Shown: positions 26,891 through 34,756 of the stretch, one piece after another
Layout of the letters: the number at the start of each line of letters is the position of its first letter
How positions within the stretch are numbered: the stretch's first letter is position 1
NCBI RefSeq assembly: GCF_001648175.1
Contig: NZ_CP015243.1
Span: 3,658,001 to 3,722,000 of the forward strand
From: Halotalea alkalilenta
GTDB lineage: Bacteria; Pseudomonadota; Gammaproteobacteria; Pseudomonadales; Halomonadaceae
Reading direction: 5' to 3'
Length of the DNA stretch: 64,000 nt
Notes under the pieces: generated by a model
Told to the model about the DNA's origin: nothing
The model's input: the letters and a program-made list of their open reading frames with translations, nothing else
The model's database searches: none
Position numbers and translations under genes: made by a program

Positions 26891-28047
26891 CAGTCGACCA
26901 CCTGCAGATCACGCGGCAGCTTGCCGAGCACCCGGTGGCCATGTTCGGTGACCACGGCGGTCTCGCTGACGCCGACGGTGAAACGGCCGTAGTCGCGCAA
27001 CGCCGGCGGAATGTGGAACACCATGCCCGGCTCCAGCGGCCGGTCGATGCCATCGAACAGACTCGCCACCTGCCATTCGCCCCAGTCAGGAGCGAAGGCG
27101 AGACCGACGCTGTAGCCGGTGCGCTTGCGGTAGTTGTCGGTGAAGCCGTCGCGATCGATGACCCGCTGCGCGGCGCGGTGCACATCGGCGCAGGTGTTGC
27201 CCGGCTTGAGCGCCTCGAGCGCGGCGGCGAGCGCTTCCTGGCAGCTCGTCATCATGCGCTGGGCGAGCGCCGGCGGCTCGCCGAGCCAGGCCGAACGCAT
27301 CATCACTGCGTGGTAGCGGTCGTGGCAGGCGGCGAGCTCGAGAAACACCGGGTCATGCCTGGCCAGGCGGCGGCGGCGCCAAGTGCCGTGGGGCACACCG
27401 CTGCGCTCGCCGCTGGAGACCAGGGGTTCCATGCCGAGATACTCCGAGCCCGCGGCAATCGCTGCCTGCATCATCGCCGCCACCAGCGCGTTCTCGTCAG
27501 CGCCCTCACGGATCGCGGCAAGCCCCGCGCGCATACCGGCGTCGACGTAGCCGGCGGCACGCTCGATCCGAGCGATCTCTTCAGCGCTTTTCACCGCGCG
27601 CAGCGCCTCGACGATACCGGCGCCGTCGCTCAGATCGCCGAGCCGCGCGACCAGTGCCTCGAAGGTGACGATCGGCATGAACCAGCTGCGTTTGTCGATC
27701 GCCACCCTGCCGCCCTTCGCCGCTGCCTCGGCGCTGAGCAGCTCGAGCGGGTCGATGCCATCGTCGTACTCGATGAGCCGTTCGAGATAGGTGTTGGCGC
27801 GACAGTTCATCGCCTCGAGGCGGCGAACGATGAAGCTCGGCTCTCCCTCCAGCGGCAGTACCAAGGCCTGGAAGGTGTAGTAGCCCGGAGTTTGCTGGCC
27901 GGTGAGGTAGCAGAGGTTCTCCGGCCCGGTGACGATCAACACGTCGATACCGCGTGCTTGCATGCCTTCTCGGGCCGCGCGCTGGCGCTGCGCGTACACC
28001 TCGGCGGCAAAGGTGGCCTCGCGGGCCTGGATGGGGCGTTCGTTCAT
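26890..28047 (-). CDS. M24-family (creatinase / ectoine-hydrolase-like) hydrolase lacking most metal ligands
   Basis: 385 residues: an N-terminal creatinase domain (VYAQRQRAAREGMQARGIDVLIVTG...NLCYLTG) and a C-terminal pita-bread domain. The classical M24 metal ligands are mostly replaced: the Y-x-S-D-x-T-R-T region reads YHAVMMRS, the G-H-G-I-G histidine motif reads GYSVG followed by PDWGE, and the late E-P is FHIPP. A final Glu (VGVSETAVVTEHG) remains. Loss of the metal site is known in creatinase, and the G-Y-x-x-G...PDWGE pattern recalls ectoine hydrolase (DoeA/EutD). I therefore expect ring or amidine hydrolysis and not Xaa-Pro cleavage. ATG overlaps the enolase stop. Confidence 0.8.
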   Translation of the reverse strand: MNERPIQAREATFAAEVYAQRQRAAREGMQARGIDVLIVTGPENLCYLTGQQTPGYYTFQALVLPLEGEPSFIVRRLEAMNCRANTYLERLIEYDDGIDPLELLSAEAAAKGGRVAIDKRSWFMPIVTFEALVARLGDLSDGAGIVEALRAVKSAEEIARIERAAGYVDAGMRAGLAAIREGADENALVAAMMQAAIAAGSEYLGMEPLVSSGERSGVPHGTWRRRRLARHDPVFLELAACHDRYHAVMMRSAWLGEPPALAQRMMTSCQEALAAALEALKPGNTCADVHRAAQRVIDRDGFTDNYRKRTGYSVGLAFAPDWGEWQVASLFDGIDRPLEPGMVFHIPPALRDYGRFTVGVSETAVVTEHGHRVLGKLPRDLQVVD

Positions 28048-29177
28048 CGCTTGATCTCCTCGAAACTGGGGTTGCATCGCCATGCCTGGTCGAGCGCCTC
28101 ACGCTCGACGCCAAGGCCGTGGCCGATGGGAAGGCGCAAGCGCCCCTGGTGGTAGTCGAGCAGTGCAAAGGGCTCGTCGACCAGGCCGAAAGCGCCATAG
28201 AGCTCACCGCGTCGCTTGCCGAGCGCGAGCGCGCAGTGGGCGCAGGCGGCAGTGGCGAGCGCACCTTCGTTCATCTGCCCGATCATCAGCGCTCGACCCT
28301 GGTCACGCAGCTTAAGCGCCGCCTCGACCAGCGCCTGCGGCCCGCCCAGCTTGACCAGCTTGAGATGGCCGCCGACGTTGGCCGGCAGGGTGTCGAGCCG
28401 GGCAAGCGAGCGCGAATCGACCAGCGCCTCGTCGAGCAGCAGGGTCAGCTCGGTGCCCGCGGCAAGCGTCGCCATCTGCTCCCAGGCGCAAGCGGGAAGC
28501 GGCTGTTCGACATAGGCCACGCCGAGCTCGGCAAGCGCAGGCAGGCAAGCCTGCGCTTCGCTCAGCGACCACTGCCCATTGACGTCGACCGCCAGGCGAA
28601 CACGATCGCCGAGCAGCACTTTCAGCTGCTCGAGCCTGCGCAGGTCAGTGGAAAAATTCTCGATCCCGACGCGCAGCTTGAGTTCGTGAAAGCCCGCGTC
28701 GGCATAGGCCGCGGCGCGTGCGAGCAAGGACGCCTCGCTTTGCCAGAACAGCGTCTGGTTGCTGTCGAGGCACATCCGCTCGGACAGCACCGGCGCCTCG
28801 AGGCCAGCGCGCTCGGCGATCAGCTCGGCGAGCGCGACGCCTGCGCGCCGGGCCATGAGATCGAGCAGTGCCTGCTCGGCCAGGGTGCGCAACAGCGCGG
28901 GCCAGCCCGTGCCCGCAAGCGATGCCAGCGCCTGCTCGGCGCTTGGCTGCGCCTGCCACCAGTCGAAGGAGTCGCGCAGCAGCCCAGCGAGCCGCGCCAC
29001 CGCAACGCCGCTGAGATATTCGATGTTGACCCTGATCCCACCCAGGCCCCATCCGCCCTGGTCGTCCTCGATCAGCAGATAACGCTCATCGAGTGCCGCC
29101 ACTGCGCCGGAGGCCGCGGTGTGGAGCTCGAGCCCCGGCACATAGTGCAGGCGCGCCGCAAACAGACGTGCGCGCAT
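28044..29177 (-). CDS. Enolase-superfamily enzyme, muconate-lactonizing / N-acylamino acid racemase subgroup
   Basis: 377 residues: capping domain, then the modified barrel. The K-x-K motif is altered to LKLRVG, so the second catalytic Lys is Arg. Metal ligands are Asp in LAVDVNGQWS, Glu in AYVEQPLP and Asp in LLLDEAL; the opposite-face base Lys is in HLKLVKLGG. The GQMNEGALATAA segment fits the MLE/OSBS group. With only one acid-base Lys, a one-base reaction (elimination or cyclisation) is easier than two-base racemisation. Next to an M20 deacylase it recalls N-acylamino acid racemase systems. Both ends overlap neighbours by 1-4 bases. Confidence 0.82.
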   Translation of the reverse strand: MRARLFAARLHYVPGLELHTAASGAVAALDERYLLIEDDQGGWGLGGIRVNIEYLSGVAVARLAGLLRDSFDWWQAQPSAEQALASLAGTGWPALLRTLAEQALLDLMARRAGVALAELIAERAGLEAPVLSERMCLDSNQTLFWQSEASLLARAAAYADAGFHELKLRVGIENFSTDLRRLEQLKVLLGDRVRLAVDVNGQWSLSEAQACLPALAELGVAYVEQPLPACAWEQMATLAAGTELTLLLDEALVDSRSLARLDTLPANVGGHLKLVKLGGPQALVEAALKLRDQGRALMIGQMNEGALATAACAHCALALGKRRGELYGAFGLVDEPFALLDYHQGRLRLPIGHGLGVEREALDQAWRCNPSFEEIKR

Positions 29178-30349
29178 CAGCCTCGTGGCTCCACGGGCAG
29201 CAGCCGGCGGGCGATGTCAGCGTAGATCGCGACCGCGGACTCGAGCTCATCGATCGGCACGAACTCGTTCGGCTGGTGGGCCACGCCCAGATCGCCAGGA
29301 CCTATTACCACCCCGGGGATGCCCAGCTCACGGAAGTGGACCAGGTCGCAACCGCCCGGGAAGCCCCCCGGCGCCTCGACCGCCACGCCATGGGCGCGCG
29401 CGGCCTCGAGCGCGGCGCATACCACCGCGCTCGACGGCTGGGTCTCGCTGGCTCCTCCGGTGGTCGCCTGGAAGCGTTCGATCGCAGCCTCGATCCCATG
29501 CTCGGCATCGAGCCTTGCCAGCAGGGCCTCTATTTCAGCGATCGCATCCTGCTCCTTCTCGCCGGGAATCATCCGCCGGTCGAGCATCAGTTCGCAGCGT
29601 TCGGGCACCACGTTATCGGCATGCCCCCCATGGATGCGGGTAACGCTCAGCGCCGCACGGCCAACGCTCGGGTGGTTGCGCTCGCGCACCTGCTGATGGA
29701 GTTCGTCCACCGCGGCGCACAGCCTGGCGGCGGCGTAGATCGCGTTGACACCGAGCTCCGGGGTGCCTGAATGGGCACTTCGGCCGCGTACCGCGACCAC
29801 CGGCCTGAGGCTGCCCTTGTGGGCATTGACCGGTCGATTGCCGGTCGGCTCGCCGACGATCACGTGATCGATCGGCGCGTACTCGGCGTAACGCTGCTTG
29901 AACCTCCGGGCGCCAAGGCTTCCGACCTCTTCATCGGCGACGAACACCGCAAGCAGGGTGCCGCGCCAGCCGTCGCGGTCCTTGCTCAGCCGCGCGAGCG
30001 CCTCGACCATCGCCGCGATCTGGCCCTTGGCGTCACAGGCACCGCGGCCGTAGAGCCGCCCCTCGCGCTCATCCAGGCGCAGCGGGTCGCTCGCCCAGCC
30101 TTGCCCCACCGGGACCACGTCGAAATGGGTATTGAAGGCGAGCCGTGGCCCCTCGCCGTTGACCAGGCGTGCGACCAGGTTGACCCGGCCGGGCGCGAAC
30201 TCGTCGAGCTCGGTATCGAAACCGAGCGCCGCCAGCCGGGCCTCGACCAGCGCCGCGGCATCGCCCTCCGCACCCGGCGGGTTCTGGGTATCGCACTCGA
30301 CCAGCCCGGCCAGTAGTCCGCCCAGGGAGGTGCGTTCGATGAAGGACAT
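29177..30349 (-). CDS. M20 metallopeptidase / deacylase (ArgE/DapE family)
   Basis: 390 residues of the ArgE/DapE/Acy1 family, with two-zinc ligands visible: His in AFNTHFDVVP, bridging Asp in RGACDAKGQ, catalytic Glu-Glu in VADEEVGS, GEPTG, and His in GVAHQPNEFVP. A dimerisation domain lies between (ARGRSAHSGTPELGVNA-type segment). Members remove an acyl group from N-acyl amino acids or cleave dipeptides in the cytoplasm. First enzyme gene after the ABC transporter (14-base gap) and translationally coupled to the enolase-family gene, so it probably acts early on the imported compound. Confidence 0.88.
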   Translation of the reverse strand: MSFIERTSLGGLLAGLVECDTQNPPGAEGDAAALVEARLAALGFDTELDEFAPGRVNLVARLVNGEGPRLAFNTHFDVVPVGQGWASDPLRLDEREGRLYGRGACDAKGQIAAMVEALARLSKDRDGWRGTLLAVFVADEEVGSLGARRFKQRYAEYAPIDHVIVGEPTGNRPVNAHKGSLRPVVAVRGRSAHSGTPELGVNAIYAAARLCAAVDELHQQVRERNHPSVGRAALSVTRIHGGHADNVVPERCELMLDRRMIPGEKEQDAIAEIEALLARLDAEHGIEAAIERFQATTGGASETQPSSAVVCAALEAARAHGVAVEAPGGFPGGCDLVHFRELGIPGVVIGPGDLGVAHQPNEFVPIDELESAVAIYADIARRLLPVEPRG

Positions 30350-30363
30350 GGATCATTCCTCGT

Positions 30364-31128
30364 TCAATGGCTCATCTGTTGAAGGAAACGCTGGGTACGC
30401 TCGCTGGCCTGGCCGCTGAAGAAATGCTCCTTGGCGCTCTCCTCGACGATCCGGCCGCCTTCCATCAGCACCACCCGGTCAGCGGCGCGGCGAGCGAAGC
30501 CGAGCTCGTGGGTGACCACCACGCAGGTGATCCCGGAGCCGGCGAGTTCGACCATCACATCGAGCACCTCCTTGACCATCTCCGGATCGAGCGCCGAGGT
30601 CGGTTCGTCGAACAGAATCGCCTTCGGATTCATCATCAGCGCCCGCGCGATCGCCACACGCTGCTGCTGGCCGCCCGACAGCTGTTCCGGATAGGCATCG
30701 GCCTTCTCCCGGATCCGCACCTTGGTGAGCAGCTCCATCGCCTGTTCGAGCGCTTGCTCGCGGGCGACGCCGAGTACCTTGACCGGGGCGATCATCAGGT
30801 TCTCGAGCACGCTGAGATGGGGAAAAAGCTCGTAGTGCTGGAACACCATCGATATCTCGCGACGAAGCAAGTGACCGCGCGGGCCTTCCTTGGTGATCTC
30901 GCGACCGTCGAACCAGATCGCCCCCGAGTCGACCTCCTCGAGCAGGTTGAGACAGCGCAGCAGCGTCGACTTGCCCGACCCAGAAGGACCGAGGATCACC
31001 GTGGTCTTGCCGCGCAGCAGCTTCAGGTCGATGTCGTCGAGCACCCACTGCTGCTGGTCGAAGGATTTGTTCAGCCTGCGGACTTCGAACATCGCATCGG
31101 CCGCGGGAGTGGGAGTGGACGTGGTCAT
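30364..31128 (-). CDS. Polar amino-acid ABC transporter, ATP-binding protein
   Basis: 254 residues with all ABC ATPase motifs: Walker A GPSGSGKST, Q-loop VFQHYELFPH, signature LSGGQQQRVAIARAL, Walker B ILFDEPTSALDPE, H-loop VTHE. This matches the GlnQ/HisP subgroup. I start at 31128 because its ATG overlaps the permease stop (ATGA); the frame is open for another 250 codons, but that stretch is an arginine-rich shadow of the permease gene. It energises import by the neighbouring permease and binding protein. Confidence 0.93.
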   Translation of the reverse strand: MTTSTPTPAADAMFEVRRLNKSFDQQQWVLDDIDLKLLRGKTTVILGPSGSGKSTLLRCLNLLEEVDSGAIWFDGREITKEGPRGHLLRREISMVFQHYELFPHLSVLENLMIAPVKVLGVAREQALEQAMELLTKVRIREKADAYPEQLSGGQQQRVAIARALMMNPKAILFDEPTSALDPEMVKEVLDVMVELAGSGITCVVVTHELGFARRAADRVVLMEGGRIVEESAKEHFFSGQASERTQRFLQQMSH

Positions 31129-31856
31129 TGCGAACTCCTCGGCTGCGCGGAGGTGAGGCTGATCAAGCGCTGGCTCCAGGAGCGCCGGCCGGAAGAGCGG
31201 CGCGGCGCGACCCAGCGCTCGATGTATCCCTGGATGACCATGAACAAAGTGGTGAAGATCAGGTAGTAGATCGCCGCGGCGGAGAGCGCTTCGATGTAGC
31301 GGAAGTTGGCGCTGGCGGTCTGGTCCGCGATCAACAAAAGGTCCTGCACCGCGATCACCGAGACCAGGGCGCTCGACTTGAGCATGCCCATGAACTGGTT
31401 GCCGGTCGGAGGCACCACCGTGCGCAGCGCCTGCGGCAGCACCACCAGCCGCATCACCTGGGCGGAGGTCATCCCCAGCGCACGCCCGGCGAGACGCTGG
31501 CGCGGGCTCACCGCCTGGATGCCCGAACGGAAGATCTCGGCCATGTAGGCGCCTTCGTTGAGCGCCAGCGCCAGCACGCCGCTGGCGAACCCCGAGAGCA
31601 CCACGCCGAACAGCGGGAGTACGTTGAACACGAAGACGATCTGTAAAAGCACCGGGGTACCGCGAAAAAGCCATAGGTAGAGCAACACCGGCAGGCGCAC
31701 GAACACTGAGCGGCGCTCCTGCAACAGCGCCAGCGGCAGGCCGATCAGCATGCCGATCAGCATCGACACCACGGTCAGCGCCAGGGTGGTGAGCGCGCCT
31801 TTGAAAAAGCTTGGCGACAGCAGGTATTCGAGCACCAGATGGAGTGACTCGGTCAT
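31125..31856 (-). CDS. Polar amino-acid ABC transporter permease (HisM/GlnP type)
   Basis: 243 residues with about five membrane helices. The EAA motif that docks the ATPase is near the middle: EAYMAEIFRSGIQAVSPRQR-like with ALGM following, and PQALRTVVPPTGNQF after it. Only one permease gene is present, so the transporter is probably a homodimer in the membrane. Between the binding protein gene (62-base gap) and the ATPase gene (overlapping). Confidence 0.9.
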   Translation of the reverse strand: MTESLHLVLEYLLSPSFFKGALTTLALTVVSMLIGMLIGLPLALLQERRSVFVRLPVLLYLWLFRGTPVLLQIVFVFNVLPLFGVVLSGFASGVLALALNEGAYMAEIFRSGIQAVSPRQRLAGRALGMTSAQVMRLVVLPQALRTVVPPTGNQFMGMLKSSALVSVIAVQDLLLIADQTASANFRYIEALSAAAIYYLIFTTLFMVIQGYIERWVAPRRSSGRRSWSQRLISLTSAQPRSSQ

Positions 31857-31918
31857 TCTCGTTCTCCGGGTGGTTCAAGGCGCGATCCGATCAGGTCAAG
31901 AGGTAATCGGGTATCGCC

Positions 31919-32743
31919 TCATTGCTCGAGCAGGGCGGCGCTGTCGGGCAGTTGGTAGGCGTGGATCAGCCGCAGGTAGTCTCCCGAGGCGACGATCTGG
32001 CCGAGCGCCTCCTCGAGTGCGGCGGCCAGCTCGGTGTCGCCCTTGCGCACCGCGAGACCCAGCCGGGTATCGGCCTCGAAGGTGGGGCCTGAGGTCTCGT
32101 AGGTGTCGGGCACCTCGCGCATCAATACCGCAGCCCCCGGGGTCGAGGTGTAGAGCACGTCGGCGCGACCGACCCGCAGCGCCATCGCCGAAGCCTGGGC
32201 GGTCGGGAAGGTGACGATGGTCGGCGGCGAGCGGTCCTCGCCCTGGCAGCGGGTGACGTCATCCCTGGCGCGGCTCTCCTCGATCCCGCCCAGGGTCACC
32301 GCGATGCGCTGGCCGCAGACGTCCTCGCGCCCGGAGATCCCCTTGGGATTACCCTTGGCGACCACCACCTCGCTACCGATGCGCAGGTAGGGGACGAAGT
32401 CGACCTGCGCCGAGCGCTCATCGTTGATGTACATCGCCGAGTTGATCAGATCGATGCGCTTGCCCTGCAGCGCAGGGATCAAACCGCGAAACTCGACGTT
32501 GAACGGTGCGGCCTCGAGGCCGAGACGCTCACTGATCAGCTCGCCAAGCTCGATGTCGAAGCCGGTCAGCTTGCCATCCTGCTGGTACTCGAACGGCGCG
32601 AAGGTGGCCGCGGTGCCGTAGGTCAGCTTGCCGGCGGCGACCAAACCCTCCGGCGGCTGGGCGGCGGTAGCGGTGTGGGAAAAGGAGGCGCCGAGCAGGG
32701 CTGCGGCCAGCAGCGTGCGATACACGGTCTTGGCGTGGGTCAT
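31919..32743 (-). CDS. Amino-acid ABC transporter substrate-binding protein (family 3)
   Basis: 274 residues with a signal peptide (TLLAAALLGASFSHTATA) and the family 3 fold: LTYGTAATFAPFEYQQDGKL-type N-terminus, GFDIELGELI, FRGLIPALQGKRIDLI and an inter-lobe VTLGGIEE. This is the periplasmic receptor that sets the specificity of the importer. Its ligand cannot be read from sequence, but it should be an amino acid or small derivative. First gene of the minus-strand operon and divergent from gntR across 208 bases. Confidence 0.92.
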   Translation of the reverse strand: MTHAKTVYRTLLAAALLGASFSHTATAAQPPEGLVAAGKLTYGTAATFAPFEYQQDGKLTGFDIELGELISERLGLEAAPFNVEFRGLIPALQGKRIDLINSAMYINDERSAQVDFVPYLRIGSEVVVAKGNPKGISGREDVCGQRIAVTLGGIEESRARDDVTRCQGEDRSPPTIVTFPTAQASAMALRVGRADVLYTSTPGAAVLMREVPDTYETSGPTFEADTRLGLAVRKGDTELAAALEEALGQIVASGDYLRLIHAYQLPDSAALLEQ

Positions 32744-32804
32744 GGCGATATCGACTCTGGATGGATGTTGTTTTTTTTCACCTGGTCGCAGCGAGGCGAG
32801 CAGA

Positions 32805-32833
32805 ATTGTTTTTAACGTTAAATTTAGTACAAT
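32805..32833. promoter_or_regulatory. Promoter/operator region between the ABC operon and gntR
   Basis: TTGTTT at 32806 and TACAAT at 32828, 16 bases apart, form a likely gntR promoter. Embedded is the perfect 12-bp palindrome TTTAACGTTAAA (32811-32822), a good dimer-sized site for the divergent GntR regulator. The outer ATTGT and ACAAT form an inverted repeat around it. The minus-strand operon must start in the same short AT-rich segment. Confidence 0.6.
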
Positions 32834-32951
32834 CCACTGTCAAGCGATGATCGTCACCCAAACGAGCCGCTTCAAGCGGGCCGGCCGAGCGGCGACAATC
32901 CACCAATACGATCCACCAAGACGATCCACGAAAAACAACAGCGAGAACGGC

Positions 32952-33851
32952 ATGAGCGGTATTTCAGGCAAACGGCGCCAAGTCGTCCTGGCCGAGCGAA
33001 TCCTCGGTCACATTCATCAGCAGGGCTTGGATCGGGGCGCGCATCTGCGCGAAGTGGCGCTCGCCGAGCACTTCGGCGTGTCGCGCACACCGGTACGCAA
33101 CGCGCTCAAGCTGCTCGCCGAGCAGGGTGTGGTGCGGTCGATCCCGCACCAGGGCTATGTGATCGACTGCGCGGCCGATCACCTGCATGCGCTATCGCTG
33201 AGCATGCCCAAGTCCCAGGACGAGGAGCTCTACCTGATGATCGTCGAGGACCATGTGCGCGGCGAGCTGCCGGACTCGATCACCCAGGTCGAACTGCTCA
33301 AGCGCTACGATACCAATGTCGCGATGCTGGCAAAGGTCCTCGAGCAGATGGCCGAAGAGGGGCTGATCGAGCGCAATACCGGCCAGGGCTGGACCTTCCT
33401 CTGCGCATTCGACAGTGAGTCCTCGCAGCGCGCCAGCTACGAATTTCGCCGGGCGCTCGAGCCCGCCGGGCTACAGCTGCCCGGGTTCGAGCTCGACCGC
33501 GCGGTGCTCGAAGGCCAGATCGACGAACATCGCCGGGTGATCGCCCTCGATGAACATACCCCGGCCACCAGCACCGCGCTGTTCAGGCTCGATGCCAACT
33601 TCCACGAGAGCCTCGCCCGCCTGTCGGGAAATCCTCTGATCCTGCAGGCGATCGTGCGCCAGAATCGCCAGCGACGCATGCTCGAGTATCTCGGCTATGG
33701 CAATCGACGCAGGATCACCGACTGGTGCTTCGAACACATCGCGATACTCGAAGCGCTGTTGTCCGACCAGCGCGCGCAGGCCGCCGAGCTGATGACGCGG
33801 CATCTCGACCAGGCGCTGGAAGCCTCCAATGCACTTCGTGTGAAGCGCTGA
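32952..33851 (+). CDS. GntR-family regulator with apparent double winged-helix and FCD domain
   Basis: 299 residues. Residues 8-75 are a GntR wHTH (VALAEHFGVSRTPVRNALKLLAEQGVV...PHQGYVI). Residues 85-150 look like a second, diverged wHTH (ELLKRYDTNVAMLAKVLEQM, then AEEGLIERNTGQGWTF). The rest is an FCD-type helical effector domain (FRRALEPAGLQL, LDANFHESLARLSGNPLI). FCD regulators bind organic or amino acids. ATG 32952 is chosen as the first Met in a conserved-looking region; the frame runs 108 codons upstream across the promoter, which is impossible as coding. Divergent from the ABC-M20-M24 operon, and followed by an SDR gene. Confidence 0.85.
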   Translation: MSGISGKRRQVVLAERILGHIHQQGLDRGAHLREVALAEHFGVSRTPVRNALKLLAEQGVVRSIPHQGYVIDCAADHLHALSLSMPKSQDEELYLMIVEDHVRGELPDSITQVELLKRYDTNVAMLAKVLEQMAEEGLIERNTGQGWTFLCAFDSESSQRASYEFRRALEPAGLQLPGFELDRAVLEGQIDEHRRVIALDEHTPATSTALFRLDANFHESLARLSGNPLILQAIVRQNRQRRMLEYLGYGNRRRITDWCFEHIAILEALLSDQRAQAAELMTRHLDQALEASNALRVKR

Positions 33852-33908
33852 GACCGCGACGAATCACCGCTCGAGACGAGCACACACCGCCATCAATGGG
33901 GAAACGAG

Positions 33909-34694
33909 ATGGAACTGGGACTGACAGGCAAACGCGCGCTGGTGCTTGGCGCCTCGCGCGGACTGGGCCGCGGCATCGCCCTGGCGCTCGCGGCAGAAGG
34001 CGCAAGCGTGATGATCGTCGGCCGCAACGCCGAACGCCTTGAGCAAGTGATCAACGAAGGACAGGGTCTTCCCGGCGAACTGATCGCCGAGACTTGCGAT
34101 CTCGCCGCGGCCGGCGCGGCACGCACGCTGGCCGATGCCGCGCGAAGGCGACTCGGCGGCGTCGACGTCCTGGTGCTCAACGGTGGAGGGCCGCCCCCCG
34201 GCCCGATCAGCGCGGTCGATGAGAGCGCATGGCGAACCCATTTCGATGCCATGGTCACCCCCCTGATCGGGCTGACCCATGAGTTGCTGCCCGAGATGCG
34301 CGACCGCGGCTTCGGGCGGGTACTGCTGCTCGCCTCCTCCGGCGTGCGTCAGCCGATCCCCCAGCTCGGGATCTCGAACACCCTGCGCGCAGGGCTCGCC
34401 GCCTGGGCCAAGACACTGTCGCTCGAGGTCGCCGCCGACGGCGTCACCGTCAATTTGCTACTGCCCGGCCGGATCGCCACCGAAAGGGTCGCGGCACTTG
34501 ACGCGGCCGCCGCGAAACGCGAAGGCGTCGACGTCGAGACCATCGCCGCCCGCTCCCGGCAGACGATTCCGGTCGGGCGCTATGGCAATGTCGAGGAGTT
34601 CGCCGCGATGGCGGCCTTCCTCGCAAGCCCCCTGGCAAGCTACGTGACCGGCGCCCAGATCCCGATCGACGGCGGCTTGATCAAAGGCCTCTGA
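33909..34694 (+). CDS. SDR-family oxidoreductase with atypical active site
   Basis: 261 residues with a Rossmann fold: LVLGASRGLGRGIALAL (TGxxxGxG-like) at the N-terminus and V-L-N-G-G-G-P-P-P-G where NAG is usual. The catalytic Ser is present (LLASSGVRQP), but the Tyr-x3-Lys pair reads S-N-T-L-R. A subgroup of SDRs with LSNSLRA at this place is known, so the change is probably ancestral. Its chemistry is unclear. It lies 57 bases after gntR on the same strand and is likely co-transcribed, so it belongs to the GntR-linked cluster. Confidence 0.82.
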   Translation: MELGLTGKRALVLGASRGLGRGIALALAAEGASVMIVGRNAERLEQVINEGQGLPGELIAETCDLAAAGAARTLADAARRRLGGVDVLVLNGGGPPPGPISAVDESAWRTHFDAMVTPLIGLTHELLPEMRDRGFGRVLLLASSGVRQPIPQLGISNTLRAGLAAWAKTLSLEVAADGVTVNLLLPGRIATERVAALDAAAAKREGVDVETIAARSRQTIPVGRYGNVEEFAAMAAFLASPLASYVTGAQIPIDGGLIKGL

Positions 34695-34711
34695 GCGCAG
34701 CGGGATCGCCG

Positions 34712-34752
34712 ACCAGCCAGCCCCGCGCCGACTCGACGCGGGGCTGGCTGGT
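34712..34752. terminator. Long hairpin between convergent SDR and hemB genes
   Basis: A perfect 16-bp stem beginning ACCAGCCAGCCCCGCG with a 9-base loop fills the gap between the two convergent stops. It should terminate both transcripts. Confidence 0.75.
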
Positions 34753-34756
34753 TATC

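Noticed and set aside
31129..31878. N-terminal extension of the ABC ATPase by 250 codons, a possible fusion protein
   Set aside because: The extension is the out-of-frame shadow of the permease gene; the ATPase ATG overlaps the permease stop as expected.
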